NCBI GenBank assembly: GCA_019044685.2
Contig: JAGTXX020000016.1
Location: 1-64,000, forward strand
DNA from: Nannochloris sp. 'desiccata'
Lineage: Eukaryota; Chlorophyta; Trebouxiophyceae; Chlorellales; Chlorellaceae
DNA length: 64,000 nucleotides
Direction: 5' to 3'
The notes beneath the pieces are model-generated. The model saw nothing but the letters and a program-made list of their open reading frames with translations. It was not told the origin of the DNA and made no database searches. Below are positions 19,630 through 29,024 of the stretch, piece after piece. The translations under genes and the position numbers were made by a program. Each line of letters begins with the position of its first letter. Positions within the stretch are counted from its first letter, which is position 1.

Positions 19630-21090
19630 ATGCCGCCAAAACGCTCTAATGCTAGCCGTGTGGCTACCACTAATGCCATGCGTAAGAAGAGGTTAAAGAC
19701 CTTGCATGACTATGGAAGCACCAGGTCGTCTATAGATGCAGAATCAAGGATGAAAGGGGCATCTGAGAAAGTGGTGGTGACGGAAGGCACTCCCGCTGTC
19801 GTTTATAAAGCCGGCGGGGCCCATTACTGGGAGTTGTTGACGGAAGCACAAAAGTATTTGTCTAAACCGGTGGAACTACCCAATATCTACGTCGTAACCA
19901 AGGCAAACGTTTTGCCTTTTGGCAAGGACCTGCCCTTAAGCAAGGTATCTGAAACAATACCTACTGCTGCCACCAAAGCACGAATTAAAGGTACTATTAC
20001 CGATACTAATAGTAAAATACAAGACTACCTTGTAGATAATGTGGTTGGGTACCACCAACTGGATTTACCTTGTGTTGTTCTAGCGACGCATGAAGTGAAT
20101 GAAGCTTTGCTAGCAGCCGCAAAGGAGGCAGGCTCTCAAGATCTCAAGATGCCGTCAGAGGAAAAATATTATTTATTATTTGCTAGCGTTGACCTTTGCC
20201 AATTGCGCTTGTTGACGTTAGAGGGAGCGAGCGTGTTGGGTCACGCCAACGAAGCGATAGCTGATTCAACATTAAGCGTACCGATAACATCACCAGCTAC
20301 AAAGCGGGCTCATTGGAAGTTGTTGGGAACTGAAATCTTAAATCTACCAAAACAATTGAAGAGCAAGGTAGGAAGTAATTATAAGAAGATAAAACGTAGA
20401 ATTCCCCCCGCTAACATGTTTTCTACGTTCCTTCGCTACTCTAGGAACCCTAAAGACTATAAAAACGGGACACAAGTTGGTGGTCGTACTGTAAATGGGG
20501 AACCCGTAAAGCAACAAACTGCCTGCTCCTCTGCTATCGCTAGCCGTGAAGTACATAACGTTATTATGCAAGCGATGAAGCCGATAACTCTGTTACAAAG
20601 AGACTTTTTAGCTGCTAACAATCCTACTACCACGTCAGTAGTAGTTAATTGGATGAATATGAATGCCAAGGCTATCACGACGGGTGGTTGGGGCGTTCTA
20701 CCTCACTTAGATGGTATGGATTCTGGGGGCGTAGCTTACATAATTCAGTACGGACTAGGAGATTTGAGAGAATTACACGGAGGACATATGTGCTTGCCGC
20801 AATTACACCTAATTTGCCCAGTAGGAGCCTGCACTGTGCATTTTTTAAGAACTGGCTCTTTATTACACAATTCATTGCCTCACGTTGCAAGTGAGAAAGC
20901 ACGGGTAGTTGGCACATCATTACACGTCAATAAAAGTTTTTTGATAATGTCTAACGCTCAAAGTAGGATGCAGGGTCTTGATGGCGAGGGCTATGTGCAG
21001 TACGCTCAGGAAAGTTGCATTGACAGTGAAACTTTAAAGGACTGCACAGAGATGAAAAAGTTATTAAAATTTGGAAATTGGAGGGTTTAA
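19630..21090 (+). CDS. Probable Fe(II)/2-oxoglutarate-dependent dioxygenase carried by element C
   Basis: The 486-residue product starts at an ATG followed by PPKRSNASR, a basic N-terminus that could be a nuclear signal; the open frame runs 25 codons further upstream without an ATG. The last 150 residues resemble a double-stranded beta-helix dioxygenase. They show an H-x-D iron motif in VLPHLDGMDSGG (H359, D361), a GG-turn followed by a LP pair (ELHGGHMCLP), a distal histidine in SLLHNSLPHV (H413 or H418), and a basic residue in EKARVVGTSL (R425) placed to bind 2-oxoglutarate. The spacing fits TET/JBP-like and related prolyl-hydroxylase-like enzymes. The N-terminal 330 residues match nothing I recognise. 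TET/JBP-type enzymes oxidise methylated bases and are known as passengers of some eukaryotic DNA transposons. Assignment to that branch is inference; assignment to the dioxygenase fold is moderate. Confidence 0.55.
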   Translation: MPPKRSNASRVATTNAMRKKRLKTLHDYGSTRSSIDAESRMKGASEKVVVTEGTPAVVYKAGGAHYWELLTEAQKYLSKPVELPNIYVVTKANVLPFGKDLPLSKVSETIPTAATKARIKGTITDTNSKIQDYLVDNVVGYHQLDLPCVVLATHEVNEALLAAAKEAGSQDLKMPSEEKYYLLFASVDLCQLRLLTLEGASVLGHANEAIADSTLSVPITSPATKRAHWKLLGTEILNLPKQLKSKVGSNYKKIKRRIPPANMFSTFLRYSRNPKDYKNGTQVGGRTVNGEPVKQQTACSSAIASREVHNVIMQAMKPITLLQRDFLAANNPTTTSVVVNWMNMNAKAITTGGWGVLPHLDGMDSGGVAYIIQYGLGDLRELHGGHMCLPQLHLICPVGACTVHFLRTGSLLHNSLPHVASEKARVVGTSLHVNKSFLIMSNAQSRMQGLDGEGYVQYAQESCIDSETLKDCTEMKKLLKFGNWRV

Positions 21091-21261
21091 AGGTGTATTT
21101 CTTAAATATGTTACATATTGCAGTATTTCAGATAATGGTAAATCTTCAAAGAAGGCAGAAGAAATAAACATTTAGCAGCTTGCTGTCAACAATTAGCAGC
21201 TTGCTGTCGGGAGAGAAAGAAAGAAAGCAAAATAAAATGATTCCGCGCCACTTTTATTGCG

Positions 21262-21780
21262 ATGGCTACCAATAAGACCCTAAATAATCCATTTAAATCA
21301 CTCAACCCCATTCATTCGCACGGGAGCAAGGCAGTAGATAAGGAGCTGGACGCGATCAAAGGAGTAATTAATTTAAAAAGTAATCTAATGAATTCATATT
21401 CTTCAAAGAAGTTCCCACACTTGGAATATCATCCAGAGAGTGATAAAATTCACGAAAAGCTTTGGGACTTCCAAGTGAACACCCTGAAAAGAGCGACTTT
21501 TACAGGAGTAATTGCGACCGAGATGCTCTCTCATTGAAGCGGCTTAAAGAGGATGTTGCCAAGTACGCAAAGAAGCTGAAAACCACGTCTTGCCAAGGCG
21601 GATACATTGATATACATGCAATATCTCAGTTACTGAACAAAAAATCATTTTGCAAAAGCATTCGGATGGGGACAAGTACGTTGAGTATGATCCCACCCAT
21701 GGCGTTGCTGAGGATGGTTTGCCGCCATTGCATCTTGCTTTCAGGAAAAACCATTACGTAGCTCTTGTGAAGGCGGAATA
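21262..21780 (+). pseudogene. OTU-like cysteine protease remnant (frameshifted)
   Basis: A first frame (21262-21537, 91 aa) gives way to a second frame from about 21530 (LKRLKEDVAKYAKKLK, then GGYIDIHAISQLLNKK). A third frame from about 21650 reads DGDKYVEYDPTHG and ends with PPLHLAFRKNHYVALVKAE at 21780. GG-x-I-x-I-x-AIS-x-LL followed by a terminal HL-x-F-x-x-NHY matches the second half of OTU deubiquitinases, whose catalytic histidine lies in the NHY. The catalytic-cysteine block is not seen. The frame change near 21646 lies in a run of six A, so it may be a sequence error. OTU-like proteases occur in several transposons and viruses. Low to moderate confidence. Confidence 0.4.
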
Positions 21781-22073
21781 GGAGTATTACATGGTAGGAA
21801 GACTATCTCAAGGCACTAGCTTAAAGTAGTAGATGGGAAAGGAGAAAGGAAGGGCACTTTAGGTGAACCAGTGGCGGTGCCCAGCGCTGGCATGGCGGAG
21901 GTCATTAAAGTAGGTCAATTGCGACTTTTTCTTAAATTTTTTTGTACAGGTACTTTTATGTAAGGTATAGAAGGTATGTAGAACAGTAAATAAGGGCATT
22001 AGAGTCGTTTTAGAGAAATGCAATTTTACAAGATAGTTTTAGGATAGTTGCAAGAAGACTTGTTCCCCCTAGT
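21781..22073. other. Right end of element C, non-coding
   Basis: No ORF. Repeated aaggtat and ttttaggatag words echo the left-end repeats. It ends ttgttccccctagt. Confidence 0.5.
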
Positions 22074-22078
22074 GTATG
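22074..22078 (+). repeat. Putative target-site duplication of element C, right copy
   Basis: gtatg, matching 17216-17220. Confidence 0.75.
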
Positions 22079-23038
22079 ACTGTGACTGCAAGGCAATTAG
22101 CAGAGCTTTTCTTTAATAATGTCTTCAGACATTATGGTCTTCCTTCAATCATTATTTCTGATCGAGATCCTCGTTTTACCAGCAATTTTTGGCGTGCTTT
22201 GATGGATCATTTAGGCATTTCTTTGCATATGACTGCTGCCTACCATCCTCAGTCTGATGGACAAGCTGAACGCCATAATCGTACTATTCAAGATATGTTG
22301 CGTGCTTACGTCAATCCATCTACTAGGGATGATTGGGATGAGCATTTGGTTGCTCTTGAGTTTGCTTACAATAACTCTGTCAATAGGGCTACAGGCTTTT
22401 CTCCTTTTTTCATGCTGTATGGTCAAAATCCCAATACTCCTGCTTCCTTGCTGCGTGCTACTGTCAGCCTTTCTCCTGCTGTTGATGATTTTTTAGCTCG
22501 AATTACTGAGACTCTGACTCAATCTCGTACTAATTTAGCTAAAAACCAGGAGCAAATGCAAAACCAAGTTAACAAACGCAGGCGCTTTGTGAGATATGAA
22601 GTTGGTGAACGTGTTTTGGTGGATGCTTCCCGTCTTTACCAGGCACCGCGTGGTAAATTGACTCACAAATGGGTTGGTCCTTTTGAAGTCGCTGAAGTGC
22701 TAAATGATAATGCTTATGTTTTACACTTACCTCCTCGTCTTAAAAACACCTCTTCTACCTTCAACGTTACTCAATTGAAGCGTTATCAGGAAACGGATCG
22801 TGAATTTCCTCGCCCACCTCCCATTGGCTACGAGAGCGGACAACCACTTTATGAATTCGAGAAAATTTTGGCTCATCGTGGTCCTAAAAACAATCGCTAC
22901 TACCTCGTAAAATGGAAAGGTTGGCCTGTTGATGAAAATCTCTATGAACCTGCTAGTAATTTATCTGGTGTTCAAGCAGATGTTGATGCTTATGAGGCTT
23001 CCATCCCTGTGCAGCGCCGCAAGCGCTCTCGTCGTTGA
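22079..23038 (+). pseudogene. Gypsy A pol part 3: integrase core end and chromodomain
   Basis: Resumes the integrase (second catalytic Asp in IIISDRDPRFTSNFW, Glu region in AERHNRTIQDMLRAY) and runs through the GPFEV/TFNVTQLKRY segment. It ends in a chromodomain with YYLVKWKGWPVDENLYEP and a basic tail, at the stop 23036-23038. The displayed ATG (22076) is only the edge of the insertion. The coding sequence is open, so the element was intact before being split. Confidence 0.9.
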
Positions 23039-23166
23039 TTGTCGCAGCACTCACCTACACATGGATTCAGTACGTCCTGTTTTTGCCCGTTGGGTTTTCA
23101 GGTTGCGTCACCGGTAGGACAGATGCGTACGACATGTTTAGTTTTTAGCCTCTAGATCTGGGTTCC

Positions 23167-23442
23167 TCTTTAAGAAAGGGAGGATGTTGCAGGGCGCAAA
23201 GTTCATTGCGCCCTCATTTCGCCCACTGGTTTCTTTTTCCAATATTATTTACTCTGACTTCTCTTTACCTTCGGATTATTCCTATTATTGCATAAATAAC
23301 CACTCTGTAATCTCTTATAGACAAATACCTTTTAGGGTAGCTTCCTTGAAGCTACATAAGCCTAGCGTCTGCAATAAGTGGTTTCAGCTTCTCGGTTCGA
23401 ACCTTACCGGAGTCTTTCTTTAAGAAAGGGAGGATGTTGCAG
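23167..23442 (+). repeat. Gypsy A polypurine tract and LTR start, present twice
   Basis: The 26-base sequence tctttaagaaagggaggatgttgcag (two overlapping halves: polypurine tract then LTR start) occurs at 23167-23192 and 23417-23442, exactly 250 bases apart. After the first copy the sequence is gggcgcaaagttcattgcg; after the second it is atggggttcgtagcccc. The full LTR and its end cannot be defined, because no 5' LTR of Gypsy A is present to compare. Confidence 0.7.
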
Positions 23443-23945
23443 ATGGGGTTCGTAGCCCCATGGGAAAAAGACCCATGTAGTGGCGGATAATGCCACCCGA
23501 AGGCATGTTACCTTTTGGGTCTGCAATACCGCCTGGCGGCGCATTCTTGCACTCTTGCCTTGAAGCTGGCAGAAAGCCACAAAAACGAACAAGCTGCAGT
23601 GGCACTAAAAAGCACAAGTAAAAACCCCATTGCAAGCTGGCAGCCCTACAATAAGCTGCAAATACCTGCCTTGCTAAAACCCAGACGTGCGGCCAAGTCT
23701 TGAAGGTCCGACCTTTGGACGGTCCGACCTAGACGGTCTAGTTGTTTTAAACAAAACAGCGACATTGAAAAGCGCACACTTTCGAAAACTAATTCAATAC
23801 GGCATTTTCAAGTCGGGTTGTTTTTTGGGCCCGCGTCGTAACAGAGAACCATGAATTATCCTCGCGAAGCTTCGGAAGCAAGGATTAATTATCGCTGCCC
23901 TACCTGAGCAGTGCTACACCCTTCGTGTTGGGTTTAAAAGAGACA
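23443..23945. other. Transition from repeats to host genes, no gene seen
   Basis: Contains small inverted words (atggggttcgtagccccat; ggtccgacctttggacggtccgacc) and no supported ORF. The first part may belong to the Gypsy A LTR. Confidence 0.35.
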
Positions 23946-24677
23946 ATGATTGCATTAAATAAGCTTTCAAGGGTCGCTGCTCGACGTTTAACGACCTCAG
24001 GTGCGTTCTATATTGTAAACAATCTTTTTATCGTTACTGGCTCTTGCAGGCTTCCCACCAACTATCCGTCTTACTTAATCCCACCATTCAATTATTTTGC
24101 AGTCGTAGAAAGCGGACGCTGGATGTCCATGGAAGCGCAGACTTCGCGCATTGGCAGCCAAGATTTCCCGCAGGGATCCAAAAGCGCCCATGAAGGGCAT
24201 ACCCTTTCTGTTGGCAGCACAGATACGGTGTCCGCCCAGCAGCTTTTCGCGGAAATGAGGAAAGTGAGTGACGGAATAGTAGCGAACCAACTAGAGATAA
24301 AGGAGCTTGCTAAAGAAGTAAAGAAAATGAGTGACGGAATAGTAGTAAACCAACTAGAGATGCCGAAGATGGAGGCACGCTTTACCAAGCTTGTCACTGA
24401 CAGCATCAAAGATCTGATTAAGGAGGCCACCAAAAACAAGGAGGATCTGATTAAGGAGGCCACCAAAAACAAAGAAGATCTGACTAGGGAGGCCACCAAA
24501 AACAAAGAAGATCTGACCAGACTTGTGACCGACACGGAGGGGCGTTTGAATAAAGAGGTCAGCAAGGTGGCAATTAGTCACGCAAAGATCTTCGCTACTG
24601 CTACTGCTGGTACAGCAATTATTATGGGCGTTTTAGCCATTTTGCGCATCCCGAGCTTCATTTTTGGAAGTTCATAG
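23946..24677 (+). CDS. Mitochondria-targeted coiled-coil protein with C-terminal membrane anchor
   Basis: Exon 1 (23946-24000) encodes MIALNKLSRVAARRLTTS, a typical mitochondrial presequence. A 102-nt intron (24001-24102, GTGCGT...TTTTGCAG) is then removed, and exon 2 (24103-24677) gives 209 residues in total. Because 102 is divisible by 3 and the intron is open, retention would add 34 in-frame residues. The body has two SDGIV-x-NQLE repeats and three 11-residue repeats L(I/T)(K/R)EATKNKED, encoded by 33-bp tandem DNA repeats starting at 24411, 24444 and 24477. The C-terminus is a hydrophobic helix (ATATAGTAIIMGVLAILRI). The layout of coiled coil plus C-terminal anchor resembles inner-membrane DUF1640/CCDC90-type proteins, but I cannot confirm that family. 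It is host-like and lies just outside the repeat nest. Confidence 0.6.
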   Translation: MIALNKLSRVAARRLTTSGAFYIVNNLFIVTGSCRLPTNYPSYLIPPFNYFAVVESGRWMSMEAQTSRIGSQDFPQGSKSAHEGHTLSVGSTDTVSAQQLFAEMRKVSDGIVANQLEIKELAKEVKKMSDGIVVNQLEMPKMEARFTKLVTDSIKDLIKEATKNKEDLIKEATKNKEDLTREATKNKEDLTRLVTDTEGRLNKEVSKVAISHAKIFATATAGTAIIMGVLAILRIPSFIFGSS

Positions 24678-27067
24678 CGGCATTCCACAACGGTATTGAT
24701 TCTTTCTTTTTCCTTCACTCCCCCCCCCCTCCCCCCCCCCCTTCCCCCCCCCTTTCCCCTTTCTCTTTCTGCGAGCCTCGGATGTACTTTCATGAAATAC
24801 ATTAATATAATAATTTAGTTTTGAGCTAATATGATCTCTTGTTCTACTGGTAATTAAACTTCGCCTTGTAAACAATTATTGAAATCGTCTGGCTTAAATC
24901 CTCAGAAGCTCAGGCGGTGGTGTTGGTAGCAAGTCCGCTGCCAAGGCCATGCCGACCAAGATTGTGGTCAAAAACCAAAGTTAGTGGCATAAGATCTGAT
25001 GGAGGTGCCAATGGCGGGTCTGTATGTTGGCTTATGCAGGCTGTGGTGGTGGCTGCAGCTGCTGGAGTGACTGCGAAGCTAAAAAAAACGTACTCGATCA
25101 CTTGGCTCTGTGACTTGCCTTCCTCTCTCAGTTTTTTTAGATGAAGCATTACTGCTGCCAGCTTAGCTTAGTGCTGAGGCTCTGCTTGTTTCTTTCAGTA
25201 CGCTGATGGCTTCATTGACGGAGGCTGTGACAGCAAGCACATGCCTTAACATCCTCTCGGGGGGCGCTGCAGCCAAGAGATGGTACGGTGCTGGAAAGGC
25301 ACTGCCATCCATTACAATTTTCTGCAAGATCAACAGCTCGTCATAGAAGCTTCCGGCATGATGGGGAACCAAACGTGTTTTGCAAACTTCTGAAACTGAA
25401 ATCAGCAGCCGACGCCGTCACCGCCACCACCACCCTTGCCCCAGAAGCCGCTCAACGGATGCAGTACAGACCCTGCATGGCCTTCTGACCGTGAAATAGG
25501 TTATCTGGCTGATATATTAGCCTCAGCTACGATCTAGGTGCTTCAGCAGTACCGCCACCTCACTGAAAAGGAAAGAGCGGAAGCCTATCTATTCTCACGC
25601 GTTCAGTACAGCAGTGGGCATTTCAATATGATAATGCATTAGGTGCTGTTCCAGCTAAGCAACTCGGCCCAGGCCTGGCGATTTCATCTACTGGATTTAA
25701 CATCACCTCTTAAACAATTTATCCAGTGCATCCCGTGCATAATTATCCAGTAATGCATCCCTTTTGCAGCAGGAGCACCCGCAGCCGGCGGATTAATGAT
25801 GCATTGAGGGCGCCTCAATTTCCTGGACCTTACAAGCAGGGAGCGGCATATCCTGCAGTTATAATGCAATTAAATGGTGGTAATAACTTCAATATGGAAG
25901 ATGCTGCTATGGCAAGGCCTCTAACTTTCGTCAGCAGCCCTTGAAGATATTGGAGCGGGGGTCACCGATGCAGCTATTGATAAAAAAAATCAAACTAGTC
26001 TAGGTACAAGGAGTTATCTGCAGAAGGGGCAGCTTTGCCAATGTGGAAAGACTTTTCAACTCTGGAGAAAATAGTAGAATAGTGTTTTGAGCCTCGATTT
26101 GGAGAGTCGCAGCAGCTGTCTGGTTCAGCTTGAACTGGAGGCCGGCGATGAAAAGGACACGAGCTGGCGCTCTGGCTAGGGCAAGCAAAGAGCTGTGCAG
26201 CTTAGAGCATTCTGGAAACTATCAAAAAGAGATGTTGCCTGCTGGTGTTGCTGCAAGAAAGGGAGCTAGGACCTTCTACAAGTGTTCACAAATTACAGCA
26301 GAAGAAGGCGCGGTTACAGGGAGGAGATAGCCTTCGAAAGAGCCTCAGATCCCAGCCATTCCAGGCAGGAGCTGCCCGGAAGCTACCTAACAAACCTCAA
26401 AACCCCATCCCATCCCTAAACGAGAGTAAAGAGTAATAACAGAAGACTTGGAAAACATACTAAAAGGCAGAAAAGGAAACGGAAACTTATTATGATTAAA
26501 TTGTAGTTCTAATTGTACTTCTTAAAAAAAATCCGAACAAGGTGTATCTAGTAGTACTGCTGCCTTTAAAAAAAAATCAAGAGAACATATGAATAAAACA
26601 AAGCTCTCTCGGCATCTCTAGCATACTATACCAAACCAGCAAATTAATGAAAGGTGACCACATTTTGAGAATCCCCAAAGTTCTACTTCTTCAATGCAGC
26701 GGAAATGACGCTAATTCTGCCTCTTATAACACCATTCGTAGCTATTCCATTGCTGGAGCTAAGGTGCATATCCCTGACACAACGCATATGAGACAGTAAT
26801 GGCATTACGGCGCAAGTAAAAGAACTCACGGGAGACTGTAAAAGTCACGCTGTGAATCTACCAGCGCGATGGTTGGACACCGGTACCTCTCCCACTGATA
26901 ATAATCTGTGTCTGGCTTGCTTTTAGCAAAGACTTAACTTCGCGATACATTTAGATAATTATTTTAATTAAAGCAATGGGTAGGAGATTTAATCCAGCCT
27001 CTCTGTCTAAAGCATCATAAACGTGCAGCATGTCGCCATGGTGACGCCACCAAGGTGCTGCTTCTAC
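24678..27067. other. Long gene-poor region with a poly-C/pyrimidine tract
   Basis: 24701-24770 is almost pure C/T, with three long C runs. Beyond it only short ORFs occur on both strands. Some minus-strand pieces (24910-25149, 25163-25372) have protein-like composition but no recognisable domain and no splice signals that join them. I see no supported gene in these 2.4 kb. It is probably degenerate repeat or intergenic DNA. Confidence 0.5.
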
Positions 27068-28818
27068 TCAAATATCTTTCTTCGCTGCTTCAGACTTGAC
27101 ATTAACTCTTCTTGTGAAAAGTCCATGCGCCATCTTGAAATACATACCATACTGAGCAGCTGCCAACGGATCAGCAGAGAAGGGATAAGGTGCACCAAGA
27201 CGCTCTGCAGCAGCAAGCCCACTCATGACGGCAATCTCGTGGGTATTGAACAAGCAAACAGAGCCAGCGTACCACGTATTCCGTCGACCCTGGAGAAACT
27301 GCACAAATGGTACCCAAAATGCAAAATGAGTCCATGTATGCGCGAATTGCAATGTCTGACGTGTCTTTAGAATCTTGCTAGGATCAATCTCGCCAACAGT
27401 CCAATGCCTTTTCAAATTATCATCCAAAAATATTGTCTGGTAAATAGCACGGCCAGATTCCTGCAGATGGGGTTGGTATGCTGCCAAATTAAAGCTCATC
27501 TCAATAATACTTGGAGATTCTGGATCCGTTCGAACAAAGTACATGTCTTCCGTAGGGTGGAAGTTGTAGTACTTTCTCATGTACTCTTCATCTTCGTGCG
27601 TCACAATCAAATCTTTATAGTATCTGACATTGCCTAAAAGCCGGCGTTCTACCCAGCTTGCGCTATCACCCAGAATACGCAGCGCTTGCTCTGCACCGCA
27701 ACACAGTATTATTTCATCAAAATCTTTATAGCCGCCTTCAACAGCAGAAGAATATAATCTGCTCCTCCCAGGAGTATTTCTTTCAATACGCTCAACAGGC
27801 GTTGATATCCGAACCACCACCGAAGGCATTTCTGCCACTAGAGTTTTGTAGGTGTCCCGCAGCTTGGGGAATGCAAACATGCGGGGCACTTCATCTAGTA
27901 ATCTCTCAGGCGAGTATTCAAATAACCTCAGCTGAGGGTCAAGAAAGACTCTGGCAACCACAGCTGCAGAGACATATGGAGTTTGATTTCCAGTGCCAAA
28001 GAATAACGCCGTTAAAGGAAATAACATGTGATTTCTAAAGTCATCAGAGAAGCCCCACCACTTTAGTACGCTATTGATAGGCACAAACGCAAAGATAAAT
28101 TCTAATCTATTCACCCAGCGCAGTACAGTACCAAATCGAGCAATCTCTTGTTTAAGACGACCGACAAGCTTACTAGATGGACCGTGATTAGACCATGCAT
28201 TCTCTCCAGTACCAAAAGCAATTTTGAAATCTACAGGGTGGGTTTCTACGCCGACTTGGTTCAGTAAAAGCAGGTTGTTTCTGTAGCTAGGGGCGCCACC
28301 TTGCACCTGGGTCCCAAGAATAGAGATTAGATAGAAATGGAGTTAATGATTTATCGATTAAATACTTAGTAATTACAGTTTCTTCGATTCTTTTTTTAAC
28401 TACAGCAACACACCTGGTCATTGATCTCGAGCTCAGTACCGTCTTTGCCGATAGCACAAGTAGAGGCCACGCCACCAATTTCTGGCAAGGCTTCCCATAC
28501 TTCTACTTCATATCTCTCTGGAAATCGTGAAAGAGACCACGCAGCTGCGACTCCTGCAACATTTCAGAAGGGAGTCTCGGTGATCACAAATTATTTTGCC
28601 AGAGAACCAAAGTTTAATGCCAAAGCACATTCGCCATATTATCGATAAACTAAAATGCATCAGGATGTAAAAATAGACCAAAATATCCCAGATTAACAGA
28701 AAACATTTTAAATTTTGATCAAGCGAATTTGAACTGAAAACGCACCAGCTGCTCCAGCACCAATAATTCCAACCCTTTTCTTCTCCTCGGGAGAAGGCTT
28801 AGTTTGCCATGCACCCAT
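27068..28818 (-). CDS. FAD-dependent amine-oxidase-like oxidoreductase (COG2907-like)
   Basis: Three minus-strand exons (28746-28818, 28414-28553, 27068-28306) join in frame to 483 residues. The start is MGAWQTKPSPEEKKRV, right before the dinucleotide-binding GIIGAGAAG (exon 1/2 junction). A VEVWEALPEIGG segment follows, the second half of the FAD-binding beta-alpha-beta unit. Later segments (FRNHMLFPLTALFFGTG, DEIILCCGAEQALRIL) match predicted NAD(P)/FAD-binding amine oxidases of the COG2907 type, which bacteria often encode beside cyclopropane fatty-acid synthases. The substrate is unknown. No transit peptide is seen, so the location is probably cytosolic. Apparent starts inside the last exon are GTG codons at the splice border. 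The C-terminus is complete. Confidence 0.8.
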
Positions 28819-29024
28819 CCTCTATAACTTTATAACAAAATACATCAAGGTAGTCCCTGCATTTTAACAAATTAATTAGGAATATTAAGAAATGTGTGGT
28901 GATTATTCCGCCACCTGGCTTTCTTCCCAGTATTATCAAATCAAGTTACAGAAACATGCATATGCACACCTAATCACATCAAAAACAATATTATTATTAC
29001 TAAAACTACTACTATACGTTTCAA
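28819..29024. other. Short intergenic spacer
   Basis: AT-rich spacer between the KU70 3' end and the start of the oxidoreductase gene, both on the minus strand. It contains ttaca (TGTAA on the minus strand) near 28945, a likely KU70 poly(A) signal. Confidence 0.5.

Larger units (their letters stand above)
17221..22073. mobile_element. Element C: 4.85-kb DNA-type insertion with unknown cargo
   Basis: It interrupts the Gypsy A integrase without loss of target sequence and is flanked by gtatg. Ends are 5' tACTAATGGTCC and, on the other strand, ACTAGGGGGAAC: only a weak terminal inverted repeat (ACTAnnGG). The left 300 bases are full of AGGATA/AGGACA-type repeats, including a 35-bp unit at 17388-17422 repeated at 17443-17477. 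Matching motifs (aggatag) occur near the right end. Cargo: a three-exon gene on the minus strand (17663-19096), a dioxygenase-like gene (19630-21090) and an OTU-like remnant (21262-21780). No LTR, poly(A) tail, reverse transcriptase or recognised transposase is visible. It may be non-autonomous, or its transposition protein may be one of the unrecognised ORFs. Confidence 0.8.
7175..23434 (+). mobile_element. Gypsy A: Ty3/gypsy (chromovirus) retrotransposon, 5'-truncated and split by insertions
   Basis: Gypsy A is present in pieces: gag C-terminus (7175-7441), pol part 1 (8128-10406), part 2 (16907-17220) and part 3 (22079-23038). A polypurine tract (about 23172-23184) and an LTR-like start (tgttgcag, 23185) follow. 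Gypsy B interrupts it between parts 1 and 2, and element C between parts 2 and 3. The pol frame is continuous across both insertion sites, so both insertions are young. The 5' LTR and most of gag are absent from this arm. A C-terminal chromodomain marks it as a chromovirus. The right-hand border is uncertain because the polypurine/LTR-start sequence appears twice, 250 bp apart. Confidence 0.85.

Noticed and set aside
24092..24565. 157-residue antisense ORF with repeated Leu/Ser/Phe units
   Set aside because: It is the complement of the 33-bp repeats of the coiled-coil gene; the sense product has a presequence, coiled coil and anchor.
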